Part shown: positions 5,400 to 7,615 of the stretch, in pieces
Layout of the letters: the number at the start of each line of letters is the position of its first letter
How positions within the stretch are numbered: position 1 is the stretch's first letter
Origin: CAZBGL01 sp964491375
Lineage (GTDB): Bacteria; Desulfobacterota; Deferrisomatia; Deferrisomatales; Deferrisomataceae
Length of the DNA stretch: 7,615 nt
NCBI GenBank assembly: GCA_964491375.1
Contig: CAZBGL010000224.1
Location: forward strand, 1-7,615
Direction of reading: 5' to 3'
Made by a program: the position numbers and the translations under genes
The notes under the pieces: model-generated
Told to the model about the DNA's origin: nothing
What the model saw: the letters and a program-made list of their open reading frames with translations, nothing else
Databases searched by the model: none

Positions 5400-6248
5400 C
5401 TACCGGGTCGGACGATCGCGAACCAGTCGCCCACGGCCGACAGCCGTCACGGCGTTGGCCAGGCGGATCCATGTCTCCACGGGAAGTTCCTCGGGCCGTT
5501 CCCGGCCCGAGAGACCGGCGGCCCGAAAGCACGCGTCGGCGTCCCGGCCGAGCAGGGGCCCCAGGGCGTTCCGGAGCATCTTCCGTCGCCGTCCGAACGC
5601 CACCCGGACCACCGACCGGAACGCGGCCTCGTCCGCCAGGGGTTCCACCGGTCCGGCGCGCACGTCCAGCCGTACGACCTGGCTCTCTACCCGGGGCGGG
5701 GGCCAGAACGCGCCGGGCCGAACCCGGAGCACGGGCCGCACCCGGCAGAACGCCTGGGCCAGCACCGACAACACCCCCCGCGACCGGCCGCCCGGAGGGG
5801 CCAGGAGCCGCTCGGCCACCTCCCTCTGGAGCATCACGGTCATACTCGAGAACGCGGCGCGCTGTTCCAGGAGAAGCGCAAGGAGCGGCCCGGAGATGTT
5901 GTACGGCAGGTTGGCCACGAGCCGGAACCGCCCCCCCGCCTCCCGGGCCAGCGCCGGAAAGTCGGTGCGCAGGGCGTCGCCCTGGATCACGTGCAGCCCT
6001 TCCCACCCCTGGGCCTCCAGGTAGGCCACCATGCGCGGGTCGGCCTCCACGGCCCACACCCGCGCGCCCGCATCCAGAAGGGCCCGGGTCAGCGCGCCGG
6101 TGCCGGGCCCGATCTCGAGCACCCGGTCGCCGGACGTGACACCGGCCCCCTCAACGATCCGGGCGATGGCCGTACGGTCGTGCAGGAAATGCTGGCCCAG
6201 GGCCTTTCGGGGAGGAGGGACGTCACCAGGGGGCGAAGCGGGGCTCAC
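5400..6248 (-). CDS. rsmA: 16S rRNA (adenine1518-N6/adenine1519-N6)-dimethyltransferase RsmA (KsgA)
   Basis: S-adenosylmethionine-dependent methyltransferase that dimethylates two adjacent adenines in helix 45 of 16S rRNA during late 30S assembly; its loss gives kasugamycin resistance in other bacteria. The protein has 282 residues. Motifs: KALGQHFL at 15-22 (family N-terminal signature), motif I EIGPGTGALT at 45-54, acidic VEAD at 67-70, GDALRTDFP at 90-98, the catalytic NLPYNIS at 113-119, FWPPPRVES at 181-189, RRRKMLRN at 220-227 and RPEEL at 251-255. All the core motifs are present. GTG 6248 was chosen because it overlaps the tsaD stop as GTGA and has GGAGG 4 nt upstream. The frame runs far further upstream, but there it lies across tsaD in another phase and is spurious. 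It is the second gene of a tsaD-rsmA operon. Confidence 0.96.
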   Translation of the reverse strand: MSPASPPGDVPPPRKALGQHFLHDRTAIARIVEGAGVTSGDRVLEIGPGTGALTRALLDAGARVWAVEADPRMVAYLEAQGWEGLHVIQGDALRTDFPALAREAGGRFRLVANLPYNISGPLLALLLEQRAAFSSMTVMLQREVAERLLAPPGGRSRGVLSVLAQAFCRVRPVLRVRPGAFWPPPRVESQVVRLDVRAGPVEPLADEAAFRSVVRVAFGRRRKMLRNALGPLLGRDADACFRAAGLSGRERPEELPVETWIRLANAVTAVGRGRLVRDRPTR

Positions 6249-7264
6249 AGGTCCTCCAGGTCCCACGTGGGTACCGCATCCAGCTCCGGTCCAGCCCGGT
6301 GGCCTGCCAGGAACCGGTGCGTGCCCGACGCCGCCACCATCACGGCGTTGTCCGTGCACAGGGACGGGCTCGGGATCACGAGCGCGGCGCCGGCCGCTTC
6401 GGCCACCTCGGTCATGCGCTCCCGCAACCGGCGGTTGCAGGCCACCCCACCGCACACCGCGAGCGTGCGCGCGCCCGTCCGTTCCAGGGCGCGCGCGGCC
6501 TTGACTGCGAGCACGTCCACCACTGCCTCCTGGAACGAGGCGCACGTGTCTCGAAGCGCCTGTTCCCTCAACCCTTCCGGGAACGACCGGCAGTGGGTGC
6601 GCACCGCGGTCTTGAGGCCCGAGAACGAAAAGTCCAGGTCGGCGCTCCGGGCCATGGGCCGGGGGAAGCGGTACCGACCGGGGTCCCCCTCCCGGGCCAG
6701 GCGGTCGATCTCCACGCCGCCCGGGTAACCCAGACCCAGCATTTTGGCCACCTTGTCGAACGCCTCCCCGGCCGCGTCGTCCAGGGTCTGGCCCAGAAGG
6801 CGGTACGTGCCCCGCTCGGGACTCCAGTAGAGGGCTGTGTGGCCGCCCGAGACAACGAGGCCCACCAGGGGGAAGGCCACATCGTGCTCCAGGAAGACCG
6901 CGGCCAGGTGGGCCTCGAGATGGTTCACGGCCACGAGCGGCAGGCCTCGGCCCCAGGCCAGGGCCTTGGCGAACGAGATACCCACCAGGAGCGCGCCCAC
7001 GAGCCCGGGCCCCCGGGTCACGGCCACGGCGTCGAGCCCGGAAAGCCCTACCCCCGCCCGCTCCAAGGCCTGTTCCACTACGGGCACGATCTGCTCGGCG
7101 TGGGCCCGGCACGCGAGCTCCGGCACCACCCCGCCATACTCGGCGTGGAGGCCGGCCTGGCTCGCCACTACCGACGACAGCACTCTCCGCCCGCCGGTGA
7201 CCACGGCGGCCGCGGTTTCGTCGCACGAAGTCTCGATGCCCAGAACCACCGGAAACTCGGCCAC
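6245..7264 (-). CDS. tsaD: tRNA N6-adenosine threonylcarbamoyltransferase TsaD
   Basis: Transfers the threonylcarbamoyl group from TC-AMP to A37 of ANN-decoding tRNAs (t6A), acting with TsaB and TsaE. ASKHA-fold metalloprotein, long known as Gcp/YgjD. At 339 residues it has normal length. Motifs: GIETSCDETAAAVV at 9-22, ELACRAHAEQI at 49-59, NHLEAHL at 114-120 with metal ligands His115 and His119, LVVSGGHT at 137-144, the DDAAGEAFDKVAKMLGLGYPGG block at about 162-183, DFSFSGLKTAV at 211-221, GGVACNRRLR at 272-281 and CTDNAVMVA at 303-311 with the third metal ligand Asp305. GTG 7264 was chosen because it stands eight codons before the first conserved motif and has purine-rich GGGGAAGAGGAA just upstream. 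In-frame extension to about 7480 enters the repeat and is unlikely. It heads the operon with rsmA. TsaB and TsaE are not in the window. Confidence 0.97.
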   Translation of the reverse strand: MAEFPVVLGIETSCDETAAAVVTGGRRVLSSVVASQAGLHAEYGGVVPELACRAHAEQIVPVVEQALERAGVGLSGLDAVAVTRGPGLVGALLVGISFAKALAWGRGLPLVAVNHLEAHLAAVFLEHDVAFPLVGLVVSGGHTALYWSPERGTYRLLGQTLDDAAGEAFDKVAKMLGLGYPGGVEIDRLAREGDPGRYRFPRPMARSADLDFSFSGLKTAVRTHCRSFPEGLREQALRDTCASFQEAVVDVLAVKAARALERTGARTLAVCGGVACNRRLRERMTEVAEAAGAALVIPSPSLCTDNAVMVAASGTHRFLAGHRAGPELDAVPTWDLEDL

Positions 7265-7615
7265 GTTCCTCTTCCCCGGTCTTGATGGTCCCTTCCGAAG
7301 AAGCCGATGTCCTCGGGTACCTTCTGTTTCCCCAACCCCCCGGACGCCCCTCCCCCGGGGCCCTCGCCCCGGCGCAACGGCGTCCTTTCGTCCCGCGCAA
7401 CGATCGCTCCGGTCGCAATGGAACTCGTGGCAACGCCGCCCGGGGGCCCGGGTCCGCGAAGGGGCCGGAAGGCCAGACACGGTCGCCTCCCGAGCCCGCT
7501 AACCGTGCACGCGAGCGGCACGAACGCCCCCAGCCGGAACCGCCGAGGCCGTAACCGCAGGCGGAGACGTGCCCCCCGGGCGGTATCACCGAGATCCGGG
7601 AGGGCCCCTGGCTCG
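7265..7615. other. upstream region of tsaD, mostly repeat copy B
   Basis: The first 98 bp (7265-7362) should contain the tsaD leader and any local promoter. Only the purine-rich ribosome binding site and a small stem with a TTCG loop (about 7293-7304) are seen, and no good -35/-10 pair. The rest is repeat copy B. Open frames over this stretch on both strands carry no known protein motif. Confidence 0.6.
7363..7615 (-). repeat. interspersed repeat, copy B (runs off the window)
   Basis: Reverse-complement match to copy A at 2311-2566, so the two copies face each other. Similarity is still clear at the last base of the window, meaning the element may extend further. The arm matching the copy A stem differs: CGTGC at 7504-7508 with GCACG at 7518-7522 keeps 5 bp, and the outer pairs are lost apart from one possible G-T wobble. 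One CGATCG motif of copy A is changed to CGACCG when read in the same sense. The inner end stops about 100 bp upstream of the tsaD start. No coding capacity is conserved with copy A because of single-base length differences. Confidence 0.78.

Noticed and set aside
4345..6024. Plus-strand open frame of 559 codons
   Set aside because: It is antisense to thrB and rsmA, both identified by many motifs; its composition is typical of a shadow frame.
7168..7521. Minus-strand open frames in copy B resembling plus-strand frames in copy A, as a possible small protein family
   Set aside because: The similarity shifts frame between the copies because of single-base length differences, so it reflects DNA-level repeat similarity and not a conserved protein.
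6249..7589. In-frame upstream extension of rsmA, making a fused protein of about 729 residues
   Set aside because: The extension lies over tsaD in a different phase and enters repeat copy B. The GTG at 6248 with GGAGG and the 4-nt overlap is the sensible start.

Overview
The window is about 7.6 kb of very GC-rich bacterial chromosome with frequent GTG starts, strong Shine-Dalgarno sites, tight operons and housekeeping genes. No ribosomal RNA or other direct taxonomic marker is present. A high-GC Gram-negative bacterium, for example a deltaproteobacterial lineage, is my inference from protein flavour and base composition only.

Layout. (1) Positions 1-864, plus strand: 3' part of a DEAD-box RNA helicase that resembles RhlB, cut by the left window edge. 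(2) 865-1043: short gap between convergent genes, with one weak hairpin. (3) 1044-2036, minus: a DHH/DHHA1 phosphoesterase with its own extended -10 promoter and a good ribosome binding site. (4) 2037-2637: a 601-bp gap holding that promoter, a strong GC hairpin and copy A of an interspersed repeat. (5) 5076-2638, minus: a four-gene operon of type II homoserine kinase (thrB), a short LplA-type lipoate ligase, an 84-residue free-standing lipoyl domain and octanoyltransferase lipB. Each junction is a 4-nt ATGA or GTGA overlap. (6) 5077-5399: a gap of 323 bp with small hairpins only. (7) 7264-5400, minus: the two-gene operon tsaD-rsmA, also joined by a 4-nt GTGA overlap. (8) 7265-7615: the tsaD upstream region and copy B of the repeat, in inverted orientation and running off the right edge.

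How the genes fit together. TsaD (tRNA t6A37) and RsmA (16S rRNA dimethyladenosine) both serve translation. RhlB and the DHH protein could both act in RNA turnover, but they are convergent and not one operon. The most unusual unit is the lipoylation cluster: two enzymes of the LplA/LipB superfamily are translationally coupled to a small E2-type lipoyl domain, with no dehydrogenase E1/E2/E3 genes and no lipoyl synthase in view. This suggests a dedicated lipoyl carrier protein whose partner enzyme lies elsewhere.

The other notable signal is a roughly 255-bp non-coding repeat, present as an inverted pair that brackets the thrB-lip and tsaD-rsmA operons. I see no CRISPR array, insertion sequence, tRNA or rRNA.
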